64,000 bases of DNA, from positions 7,532,001-7,596,000 of the forward strand of contig JAEVHH010000002.1 in NCBI GenBank assembly GCA_017607445.1, written 5' to 3'. A program made the translations under genes and the position numbers. Shown here piece after piece: positions 44,102 through 54,428 of this stretch. The stretch comes from Histoplasma ohiense. Taxonomy: Eukaryota; Ascomycota; Eurotiomycetes; Onygenales; Ajellomycetaceae. Position 1 is the stretch's first letter, and the number at the start of each line of letters is the position of its first letter. The notes below the pieces were generated by a model, which was not told where the DNA came from, searched no databases, and saw nothing but the letters and a program-made list of their open reading frames with translations.

Positions 44102-45224
44102 TCACAATACTGGGGCCCACGCGCTACGGAGCCAGTCGCGGAATGTCTGCGGGCTAATGTGGACTGGAGTATGCAAATTTGGGTCTCCAAAGTCATAACA
44201 ACCAGCTACGGTCGCCAGCAGGCAGTGCAGTCGCGATTGCTGCGGCAGATTCCCGGAAGCTTTCGCATGGGCCAGGGCATTTCCAATGGCATCGTCGGTG
44301 AGAATTGCCTTTTCAAACTCGACACCTGTCAATGATTTTTCACCATTAGTAGCTCTCAGTACGTACTAGCATTTTATGAAATTTGGTAAAATCCGGAGAT
44401 CTATACGAACACAGAGCAATACGTGGGAGGGAACTCACCTCTCATGAGCTCAGCCTCGCTCACAATATCACCCAGGGTCATCCGATCGCCGCATATCCTA
44501 TACTCTGTCTCCCACTGCGGCAAATCCAGCGCGGCAACAATATACCTTGCCAAGTCCTGCGCGGACGTCATGCACACGAACACAGGCGCACCCGACGCAT
44601 TAAAATACGGAACCTCAGCCTTCATCGTGCGGACATTCATCAAGTAATCCCCCTCGCCGTCTATATACGTACCGCTACCGAGTTGGAAGGTAGCCATGCC
44701 GCCTGGCGCAAAGCGTTCGTAGAAGATCCCACAGGCGAAAACCGCGTACTGCATACCACGCTGCGAGTAGTATTGCAGGCGGGCGAGACTAGTCAAGTTT
44801 CCGCGGTCGAGGAAGTTGGCTGCTGGGCACAAGGATGGGGGTCCTTCGAATTCGGATGGGACGAAGCGGCGGACGCGGACATGGGCGGCGGCATCGATTA
44901 GGGCTAACTCTGCTTCTCCTGATATGGTGGAGATAACAGTGTCGATGCCCGCTAGGGCATACTGGAGGTTGTTGCTATTGCTGTAGTCGACTTTCAGGAC
45001 TTGCCAGCCTTTCGCTGTGAGGCCTGGGTTATTCTGGAGAGTTGGCATTAGTTTGCTGACAGGAAGGGTGTTCAGGATGGGAACATGGTTGCCGAAATAT
45101 GTATATATATGGCTGCACATACATTTCGGGAAAGAAAGATAAATTGATGGAAGGTTTGTGTCGAGATGTAGTGGGCAATGTATTGGGACAGCCCACTGGT
45201 CCCAGCGATCGCTACCTTGATCAT
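44102..45224 (-). CDS. NmrA-like / isoflavone-reductase-like protein
   Basis: Three exons: 45123-45224, 44439-45033 and 44102-44325, 306 residues, the normal length. The fold starts MIKVAIAGTSGLSQYIAHYI. The dinucleotide loop of active NADPH-dependent relatives is G-x-x-G-x-x-G; here it is GTSGLSQ, with Gln at the third glycine. This may weaken cofactor binding or mark a regulator rather than an enzyme. IDTVISTISGEAELALIDAA and VRRFVPSEFEG are standard NmrA/PCBER motifs. TSAQDLARYIVAALDLP is the usual C-terminal helix. Donors GTATGT and GTGAGT; the acceptor of intron 1 (TCCAG) was chosen to keep phase 0, and a nearby CAG at about 45060 is the alternative. It shares strand and neighbourhood with the BBE oxidase, suggesting a joint pathway. 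Confidence 0.88.
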
Positions 45225-46961
45225 GGTCAACCATGCATGATAAGATTTATGAGGGCTAGGAATACAATATCTAGGAGGGGGCTGGTATAAATAGAAATGA
45301 GAACTCAAGCGTGGCGGATGTTGTAAGTCAAAAATATGCAGCATTTTTCATCCGAGTCTCCCAGGGTCCAATGTCTGCTAGGTGCATATTTAGTCCTTAC
45401 TCTTCAACTCCATGTTTGCCCTGTGATTTGACGAGGAATATTAGGGATTTGATGTGAAATCTATACACCGATCAAGGTCCCCGGATCATGTTATAAGAAA
45501 ATTTGCAGAGAAGAGCGCAAGAGACACTAGACCTCGAGGGCTAATATTGTCTAGAAAGAAAGAAACTGAGGAGAGGACATTCAACCAAGGCTCCAGCTAA
45601 CCATTGTTGTTTGTCGAAATAGCATATGTGTTATTTGACCAAGAATGTCCCTAGGACACCATGATTTTCGGATTTGTATACCATGGTCCCCTCATGGATG
45701 TCCTCCCTTGTGAGCAGCCAAAAACCTTGGTTGAGCAATCCATATCCAATACAATGAGGGCAAGACATCTTACGGTTTTGGGAGCAAAGCGTTTAAAAGC
45801 ACAAGGAAAGCTAGGGTCGATAAATGGACGACCTTATTCGATTTGGGGAATGGATTAAAATGACGCTTGATATTTGACTAGCCGATTGACCAATCCATGA
45901 AGGTCTCAAGCGGCATATCGTGGTAGCATCGTCACATAGGATGATTTAGGCATGGACAGGGAGTGTGTGACATAGGGCTTAGGCAGCAGAGCCGCATGCA
46001 ACGGCGCAAAGATGGTTTATCCAGTCAACTCCAGGAGAGCCTGGTGCACAAGATGTGATCTCATGGGGTGAAATTCGAGATGCAATAAATGGCCCAAGGC
46101 AGCAATAGAATCCGCGGAAAATTGACTCTCCCCTCTCCTCCGCAGTCGAAGTTCGGGGAGGAGAGCATGGATAGAATCCAGGACTCCGGTCCATTTCTCA
46201 AATTCCAGGTTCCCAGGCAGCGGCTGTTGGCATTGATTGCTGCCTGTCAGTTGAGTTGGGTGACCTTGATACAAGATCTGATTGATACCACCACGTGAAG
46301 CTAAGTATGTGCCGGCTAAACGCGTTTTGTAATCGCGAGATCAAGGCGAGGCGGGAACCAGCTCTGTATTCAACGGCGTGAGCAGTGAGTTGGCTGATGT
46401 GATTGCTCCGGACGAGCATTGAAAGCACGACTGCTCGTGGTAGAACTGTGCTTGGTCTGTTTCCGTTTCCCGTTGATGGAGTTTGCAGTCCAGAATTCCG
46501 TAGTCAGAACAAGGGCTTAAAAGGGATTAGAGTACACATCACTACCCTTTCAAGGGATTCTAGATCGTGAGAAACTACCGTTTGAAAAAGAAGTCGTGGT
46601 AATGGTAGTGGTAGTGGTAGTGGTAGTGGTAGTGGCAGTGGCGGAAGGGGAACGGGATCTTTTGGTGGTTGAACACGATTGCACGGAATATTTTAAGCGA
46701 AAGCGGCCCCAACCCCAACTCGGCAAAACTGGCTCCAGACCGGCGATGACCGTGCATCTCCTCCGCGTCCACAGCGCGACGCGAGCTATATCGCTCTTCC
46801 ACGCCTCCGCTCTCCTCCCTTTCTCCCTTCTCCCTTCTCCCTTCTCCTCTCTTCCTCGCGCCGTGCATTTCTCTCATGGTCAATTGTTTGCACGTGGGGA
46901 ACCCATTCTTCCGTAGGCACATTCCACGGATGCTCAATTCTTTGCTACTGCTCCCCTCCCC
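45225..46961. other. intergenic, upstream of NmrA-like and homeodomain genes
   Basis: 1.7 kb between divergent genes. It contains a (GGTAGT)n-type repeat at about 46595-46640 and a CTTCTCC repeat at about 46820-46850. Open frames at 45661-45858 and 46017-46298 look non-coding. Confidence 0.5.
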
Positions 46962-48826
46962 ATGATGTGCGATCCCGAGCAACCATCATCGGCCGGTGCC
47001 AAAGCCGCTACGGTGCCGCCGCTCAAAGACGCTACGAATAACAACTACGCTTTCCTGGTCCACTCTCAAAAGTCTTTAACGCAGAATCTACCTCCCAAAG
47101 TAGACAACAAGGCTCTGGCGCGGCAAAAACGTCGAAGGACGAGGTATATCCCGCCGTTCAACCTCAACTTTGCCATTAGCAGCACCTTTACTAGATCACT
47201 GCTAATTCGTGTTGTAGCCCTGATGATCAAAAGATTCTCGAAGCGGAATACCAACGAAACCCTAAACCAGACCGGGCAACGAGGGCTGATATTGTCAACA
47301 GGGTTACACTAGGCGAGAAGGAGGTTCAGGTATGGTTCGACGATATGTTGTATTTCTCTCAAGAAGAGGGGGTCTAACGCGTTCTTCCTCGGATGAAGAT
47401 CTGGTTTCAAAATCGACGCCAAAATGACAGACGGCGATCCAAACCGCTCAACCCGGAAGATTTCAAAGTGCCCAAACCCTCCGGCCCAGACCAAGACGCG
47501 TCCAATGGCAATAATCCTGTTAATTCTGAGAGTCAGGCTACTCAGCCGTCAAAATCATTCCACGGAGCTGATCGTCGAACCAGCACTGACACGAGACGCG
47601 TGAATCTCTCTACATCACCGGACAGCTCATTTGGGTCGGAATCGGCGGTCGAACATGAGTCGACCTTGAGTTCTCAACCACCTAACTCGCAGACCACTGT
47701 CATCTCCCTCCAGCGAGAGGAACTGCGTGATGAAGGGCAAACAGGTGGGAGTAAAGAAGGGGGTGCAACGTTAATAGCGGATGAACTTCACATCGAGCCC
47801 TTCAGCAGGAAACGGTCTAGGTCTCAGCCTGAGGCTGCCAACACGAACAAGTACAGTCCACCGACTTCAAGCACCTTCATACCCCCTTCGCTGCGTATCT
47901 CATTGTCTTTTGACGGAGAGGCAGTTGTTCGCAAGGAGGGGGAAAGCACCCCGTCGCCGAAAAAGCCACTAGACGCCATTCGAATTTCCATGTCTGCTGA
48001 TGGCGAAGCATTAATCAGAACTGCAAGCGAGGAATCCCCTATTATGAAAAACCGCACCCCTCTCTTGTACAACACCCGTCCTGTTGCTAGAGGACTGAGG
48101 AGGAGCATCAGCGCCTTTCCCCTCGGCGCATTGAAGGGGACAAAGGAAGGCCAAGATCCCAAGCCATTTGGGAGATCTCGCGACTCCCGTATCTGGGAAC
48201 TTCATTGTGATACTGATGCTCGGACTGCATTGTTGGGGTCGAAAGGCAGTCTTTTGTCCTCCACGGCTCGGACGAGGAAACTGAGCCACCGAAAATCCGA
48301 CCTGGGCCATGGTCGAAAGGCGTTGATGCCACGAACAAATCTCCCAAACGTTGCACCACTGGCGGAGGAGCCTACAGGGAAGCGGAAAAAACTATCACGG
48401 GCAATGTCCTCCTTGGCTCGTTTAGAAACTGGTCACAAAGGATTAATATCAAAGATGGAAGAAGGGGTCATGGACTGCCACACGGGCGATTCAGACAAAG
48501 AGAATTGGATACCAGGCACACAGATGTCCGCGGCAAGACGGGTGCCTTCTAACAAACAGAAGACCCGTCGTGTAGGACTGCAGAAACCTAACCGGCTCAG
48601 CAATGAGCAGAGTGCTAGCTATCGACCAATCGCAGGCTCTAACAAGATGCAGCGGGGACATCGAGGCGTACTTCTTCACCCCAGTCCCCATAGCACTCAA
48701 GAGGGCGGAAATGATGTAACTGGGAAGTTTCATGGGCCTCCAGACGAAATATCCCAGCTCAGCCAGGATGAAGATTTGGATTGCATCCAGGGCCTGCTGT
48801 CTTTAAGCCAGGGCGCTTGGCGATAG
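46962..48826 (+). CDS. homeodomain transcription factor
   Basis: Three exons: 46962-47143, 47218-47329 and 47399-48826, 573 residues. The homeodomain spans about residues 54-113: QKRRRTSPDDQKILEAEYQR, then a helix with ADIVNRVTLGEKEVQ, and recognition helix IWFQNRRQNDRRRSKPL, with the invariant W, F, N and R. Both introns cut inside the homeodomain; the second falls exactly before IWFQNRR. The remaining ~460 residues are disordered. They contain a duplicated motif, LRISLSFDGEAVVR and IRISMSADGEALIR, about 30 residues apart, and SDKENWIPGTQ. The general layout resembles fungal Yox1-like homeobox proteins, but I cannot assign orthology. The acceptor before exon 3 (GATGAAG) has no pyrimidine tract; the family alignment demands it. 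Confidence 0.91.
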
Positions 48827-50141
48827 TCGGCCATGATTGGCTAGCACGATGGAAATCTTTCCTTTTTTTTTTGCTCCTTTTCTTTTTCTTTTTCTGTTTC
48901 TTTTTCTCTTAACTTTTCTTTTGGCTATATCGTATAAGTTCCCTTGGACTTTTGTTGGCGTTCTCTGGACGGCGTGGCTTAATTCTGTACGATAACGGCC
49001 ATGTTATAGACGAGATTCTGGTTAATAAATGAATGTTGTATTTATATATATTGTTTATCCTCTGCAGAAGCAGCTTCCCGATCATGGATGACTCAGCTTG
49101 GCCGATGGTAATCTTCCACATTTGCCATGAATCAACTTTTCGCATACAAGCCTGTTTCACCAAAGAAGAATATGGAAAACTGTCCCCAGAAAATAATAAT
49201 AATAATAATACTAAAATCAAGGCCTTCACGCCCTACAGAACCTGCTTTCTTCAGAAATACAGGTCAAAGCAAGGAGGAGTCTCCGTCGGGAGCGTGGTTT
49301 CGCACACAGCAAAGCTTATCGCTTGCTTCAGCTTGCTTACAAGCTACGGGCGTCCTGCTGTTTGCTATCGGTTGCCGCCGGCGAGACTTTGCCCTGTTCC
49401 TGTGAGTAGCGCCCACGGATGGTTTCAAACCCGACTGGATTTGCGGTCGGCAGCTCAATATTTGGGCTACTTTCGTGCTCGTCCTGACGTCCCGTCCCCG
49501 TCCCGTCCCCACATCCTCTGCTTCATGAGTCGTATGGACTTGCAATAATAGAGAAAATGTTTGGTTTTTTGCAGCTTTTGCTGTCTTGGAGGAAAAAAGC
49601 CCCGAGTAATGTACATACTATCCAACTTGGATCATTTGTCTGCTCTGATTTTTGTCTTTGCGCCTTGTCCTATGCTGTTCGCCCTCATGGTCATCTGATG
49701 TGCGCATCATGAAAGCCTTCATTGGCGGCGCCGTGGAACCCGAGCTGTTGAGGTTCTAGCCGGCTCACTTTTGCTTTGCCGTGGACGTGATGGGGCCCCA
49801 ATAAATACGGCTGCAGACTCGCCCTTCGAGCTTTGTTGCACCTGTATCTATCTATTCCAGTCTCTGTCCTCTGCGTTTGAAAGATCCTGTCACGCCGTTT
49901 GCAGACGGGGGCTGGCTCTCCAACACATGCCCATTCTGATATATTATTAACCTTACCGCTCCTGATCCTGTACTCGCAAGTTACAACTCCTACTACCATG
50001 GAATGCAGAGCTAACGGCCTAGCAAAATCCTCAAAATGGCTCCAGATATCGCCTCTAGCCTTGGATCTTCCGGTCTTCCCTAGCCTGCACTCGACAACCG
50101 GACGGCTTAAGCATAGAACAGGTTTCACCGGCCCCTCCACC
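48827..50141. other. intergenic, upstream of amine oxidase gene
   Basis: Contains T-rich DNA just after the homeodomain stop, an ATA/ATT run near 49193-49210 and CCCGTC repeats near 49490-49508. The amine-oxidase frame is open from 49899, so the protein could start further upstream (an ATG at 49998 is in frame). No other gene. Confidence 0.5.
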
Positions 50142-51975
50142 ATGCACAGGACCCCACACGTGGGAATAGTCGGTGCCGGCCTAGCGGGCTTGAGGTGTGC
50201 AGATGTTTTACTTGATCGTGGCTTTCGAGTAACAATCCTTGAAGCTAGGGATCGAATTGGCGGTCGCGTATGAAAATATTTTTCATATTTTTCATATCTT
50301 TCATGTTTTCCATTTCTTCCTGATTTCACAGCTGGGATTGCTGATGTACTCCTGTCTGATCTTCTATTTATTTACTAGGTATGCCAAAGCGACGTTGGCG
50401 GGTTTAAGGTAGATGTGTAAGAGTGAAAGCAGTGTTTGTTTCTTGTAATATTAACTAATTAAACTAACGTATGCCTACAGGGGACCGAACTGGATACATG
50501 GGACACAAAACAATCCCATCCTGGATCTCAGTAACGGCTCAAAAACTATTACCCATGCATGGGGCGGTTTGCAGAATGTTATTGATACGTCTGGAGAGCC
50601 TCTTGACGAGGGTTTGGTTGGAAGGATTTCAGACTTCATATGGACGACGGTAGAAGACGCGTTTGAATATAGCCGTCTTAACAAAGACAAAATCCCTCCG
50701 GGCAAAAGCCTCTTCGATTTTATCAAGGAGCAGCTGGGAAAAGCCGAGTTTTCCGAGGTTGAGAAGGAAAAGTGCATTGAATTGTCAAAACTATGGGGTT
50801 CATACATTGGATCTCCCATTGATCGGCAAAGCTTGAGGTTCTTTTTTCTCGAAGAGTGTTTAGAAGGGAGTATGTCCCTCACACCCTCCCAATACCCCTA
50901 GACCCTGCCAAAACGTTCGAGCTGACTCCATTTCCCAGCCAATCTTTTCGTGGCATCCACATATAAGAAAATCGTCGACTCAGTCGCCGCCGCCGCCCTC
51001 AAACGAGCTGAAATCCACATGAATGAACCAGTTATCAAGATTGAAGCAAACCCCCGAGTTTCTGGAACGAACCACCAAGTCAGAGTTACAACCTCAACAG
51101 GGTCCCAATATCTATTTGATGAGTTGGTCACCACATTTCCCCTAGGCTGGCTAAAACAAAACAAAACAACCTTCCAGCCAGCCCTGCCAACCCGTCTCTC
51201 AAAAGCCATCGACAACATTTCATACGGCCAACTAGAAAAGGTCTACATCCACTTCCCCTCCGCCTTCTGGGAACAAGCACCGAACGCAGGGCGCAGCACC
51301 AGCACAAAACACCCTCTTTCTGCCCTCCAGCAAAATCCCCAAACCTCACCTCCTGAAGTCTCCCCGTTCACCGAATTCCTCACGCCCTCCTACACCAACC
51401 ACCCAACCACCCCCTTCTGGAACCAACAGTGCGTCTCCCTCGCCGCTCTCCCGGGCCCCTGCGCCCACCCAACCCTCCTCTTCTACCTGTACGGCCCCTC
51501 CGCCACCGACCTCATTTCCCAAATCCACGCCCTTCCCCCTTCCTCAAAGGAATACCACGACACCATCAACACGTTCCTACACCCCTTCTATTGCCGCCTC
51601 CCAGGGTACGACCCATCGTCGCCGAATTGCCACCCAACCGCCATCCTCGCCACGCAGTGGCAACGCGACCCCTGGGCGGGCAACGGCAGCTACTCGAATT
51701 TCCAGGTCGGGCTGGAGGCGGGTGATCGCGACATCGAGATCATGCGTGAGGGCGTGGGTGTCGAGCGCGGGGTGTGGTTTGCGGGCGAGCATACGGCGCC
51801 GTTTGTGGGGCTGGGGACCACGTCGGGGGCGTATTGGAGTGGGGAAGCGGTTGCCGGACGCATTTGTGAGTTCCTCCTAGCTAGTGCGGCGGGTACTAGT
51901 ACTAGTGCTACTACTACTAGTAGTAGTGCTGGGACACGCGGGGAGCGGGGCTCTGAAGGAACGGATTGCGTATGA
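50142..51975 (+). CDS. FAD-dependent amine oxidase, polyamine-oxidase type
   Basis: Four exons: 50142-50267, 50379-50416, 50481-50869 and 50939-51975, 529 residues. It is predicted to oxidise spermine or acetylated polyamines with release of hydrogen peroxide (yeast Fms1, plant PAO family). The N-terminal Rossmann fold reads VGIVGAGLAGLRCADVLLDR and ILEARDRIGGRV. The substrate-channel motif follows in VDVGPNWIHG. The C-terminal FAD motif is VWFAGEHTAPFVGLGTTSGA and WSGEAVAGRI. The middle (EKVYIHFPSAFWE) is usual for fungal PAOs. Exon 2 is only 38 nt. The start at 50142 places the Rossmann strand at residue 6; the longer in-frame start at 49998 would add a 48-residue Ser-rich leader. The C-terminus carries a Ser/Thr run from an ACTAGT repeat and no PTS1 signal. 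Confidence 0.92.
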
Positions 51976-53378
51976 ATGGATGAATTTTATTTTGAATGTG
52001 GATTATGTCCAAGTTTGTATAATGGGGCGAATTATCCGGGGGGTGCGATGGGTTAGGTGTATTTTCCTTTTCCGCATATTTGTTTTTCTTTCTTTCTCAT
52101 ACAATTAATTAATTACTCATGGAGTCATGGGCGATACATATACAGATCCATATTATCTCTGGCTATTGGATAGAGACCGGACTATCTAACTAACTATACA
52201 TATTTATTTTTTACGCATTTTTAAGAGAGCTTTGAAAACTTCTTCTTCGCCCTCATTGGCACGAGGGTTAGTAATTCAAATAGTAACATCCTACCGCGGT
52301 TGCCCTACAAGTTATATAATTCGTATCTTTCTTTACTCGTTCTTCGACTATTGCGTCGCTAAGACATGTATAGTCCTGGAGGTAGGTCGGTAACCCTTCG
52401 TGAAAATCTGGGATAACGCATAATCTAGATAGAGAGAGATAGATGTAAGGCTCGTAATTCTGTACTTGACGGTAGAAAAGAATGAGAAAAGAAAGTTACT
52501 CGGGTAGTTAAACGCCGAATCTCGTCTTCAGATTCATATTTCGCAATAAGAAAATAAAAAATTAAAAAAAAAAAAAGAAAAAAAAAAGAACAATTAATAA
52601 ATAGGACCGCAAAGAACTTGAAAGACACCATACGCCCGGCCGACTGAACCCCCGGGAAAAGCCGAGATTGGATTGGAAAAGAAATGGTAAAATCGAACTC
52701 TGGGTTTCGTATGAGAGCTAAGATGTTGTAGATGGTTGAATGAATGGTGGGATCCCCGTCTTTCGGAAATTTAAGTTCAGCGGCCACGCAAGACAGGAAA
52801 TGTGTTGATAGATGCGACATTGGGCTTATAGAGCGGAAGAATTCACATCGAGAAGCCTTGGTTGGATTCCTAATGGTAGACATAAAATGGAACCAACTTC
52901 AACCAAGTGCTAGTAGCCGTCCTTAATAGAATACGCTCATGATGTCTCAATAATGAATATGTGTGCAGTTCTGTTTATTGCCGTTGCGCCTTTGAGAAGT
53001 TCTGGGAGCTGGGAATTCTTGGGGAGGAAAGTTAGGGTAGCAAGAAATACGTGAGAGAGAAATGAGAAAGAGAGAGAAATGAGAAAGAGAGAGAAAACAG
53101 AACAGGGTATCGCAAGTCCTGCTCAACCAACGCCAAGTGAACTGGTTTCCATGATGAGGTAAAGCATGGCTGCAAAAATTGGACAAAGTGGTATTGTTAC
53201 AAAAATGTAAATGAACAACCTGATAACAATCGAAGAAGATGAAGGGAAATGTAGAGAAGGAAAAATGAGACGGAGAAACTGTATGGTGCTCGCATAAGGA
53301 ATGCTTAAGGGGGTATTGGAGCAACTACGTAGCGAACGGGCTAGATCGGATGAAGAAAATTTATCACCAATCACTCCT
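51976..53378. other. 3' regions of convergent genes
   Basis: 3' flanks of the amine oxidase gene and the minus-strand Ser/Pro-rich gene. A-rich tract at about 52550-52590; GAGAAA repeats near 53055-53095. Short open frames only. Confidence 0.55.
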
Positions 53379-54428
53379 TCAATCCTCCCAAATAGTTTCA
53401 AGATCCAGATCTTGCCTCCCCTCCGCCCCGCACACACTCCAGCGTTTCCGCTTATCTGCCCTAGTACCTCCATAGGAACCTAGTCCCCCAAATCGCGAAT
53501 TACCCAACGGACTCGACGAGCCAGAAACATCAATGGCGCTCCGCCGTCGATTGAAATCCTTGTTGGCGGCGGCTGCTTCGTCGGCTCGATCTGCTGCAGC
53601 TTTCAGCATGGCAATTTGATCGGCTTCGATGGCTGCGGCTTCTGCATCGGGGATATCTGGGATGGTCTCCAGAGATGATATACTGGGGCTGCGCGAGCGT
53701 ATACTCGATGGTGTTGACGGCATTGAGGAAGTGGAGGAGAAGGAGTAGGATGGGTAGGATTCGTTGAATTTCGCAGGAAACACTATTGGTGACGCTTGGG
53801 CAGAGATGGGACTGCTGTTGCTTGGGTAGAGAGGTGACGATGGCCGTCGGCGAGTTGTGCGGGGAAAGGTCCCAAGAGTGCCAGGCGATAACGGCGAGTG
53901 GGAGGACACATCCAATTGCACCTTTCTCGATCTAGGGGTGTCCTGAAGCTCTGGATGTTCAGCTATGGGTTCTGATATATGTAGCGTGCTGATGCTTGGG
54001 TATAGGCTGTCTTCCACCGAAACGCGGAGAGGACTTTGACGTCTCAACGACGAGTCGTGAAGACTGGGGGACCCCCCAGGGTTTCCAGTAAATGCATATC
54101 GACCACGCGAGTCCGGTCCGGGCGAGGAGTGAGCTCTGGCCATAGATGGAGCTGCTGGACTCGCCAGAGACCGGGAGCGAAGGTGTGTTTTGCTGAGGGA
54201 TGAGTAGGGTTTAGGGATGAGATTTAGAGTTGGCTGCATTATCAAGTGCGCCATTTTCGCGGGAGCGGCTGTGGTAGCACCGTTACGGACATCCGCTCCT
54301 GTTTCTCTGCTTTTGAATGCTGACGGAACTGTGCAGGTCGTAGTGGGCTCTTCCGCGTATTCATCTGCATACTCCGGAGGACTTGGAGGAAGCATGATGT
54401 CCTCTGGAGCCAGCAGAGAAGAAGACAT
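53379..54428 (-). CDS. Ser/Pro-rich conserved fungal protein of unknown function
   Basis: Single exon, 349 residues, start MSSSLLAPEDIMLPPSPPEY. Most of the chain is disordered and rich in Ser, Pro and Arg with many S-P and R-x-x-S sites (SPLRVSVEDS, TRRRPSSPLYPS, SIRSRSPSISSLE), so it is probably heavily phosphorylated. The C-terminus is different in kind: an acidic/Ala helix (IPDIPDAEAAAIEADQIAML) that may form a short coiled coil, followed by KRKRWSVCGAEGRQDLDLET and a final I-W-E-D. I recall this ending from uncharacterised, proline-rich Pezizomycotina proteins. KRKR could be a nuclear signal. No enzyme domain is present. Confidence 0.82.
   Translation of the reverse strand: MSSSLLAPEDIMLPPSPPEYADEYAEEPTTTCTVPSAFKSRETGADVRNGATTAAPAKMAHLIMQPTLNLIPKPYSSLSKTHLRSRSLASPAAPSMARAHSSPGPDSRGRYAFTGNPGGSPSLHDSSLRRQSPLRVSVEDSLYPSISTLHISEPIAEHPELQDTPRSRKVQLDVSSHSPLSPGTLGTFPRTTRRRPSSPLYPSNSSPISAQASPIVFPAKFNESYPSYSFSSTSSMPSTPSSIRSRSPSISSLETIPDIPDAEAAAIEADQIAMLKAAADRADEAAAANKDFNRRRSAIDVSGSSSPLGNSRFGGLGSYGGTRADKRKRWSVCGAEGRQDLDLETIWED

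Noticed and set aside
44383..44901. 172-codon plus-strand open frame
   Set aside because: Antisense shadow of the NmrA-like gene exon 2.
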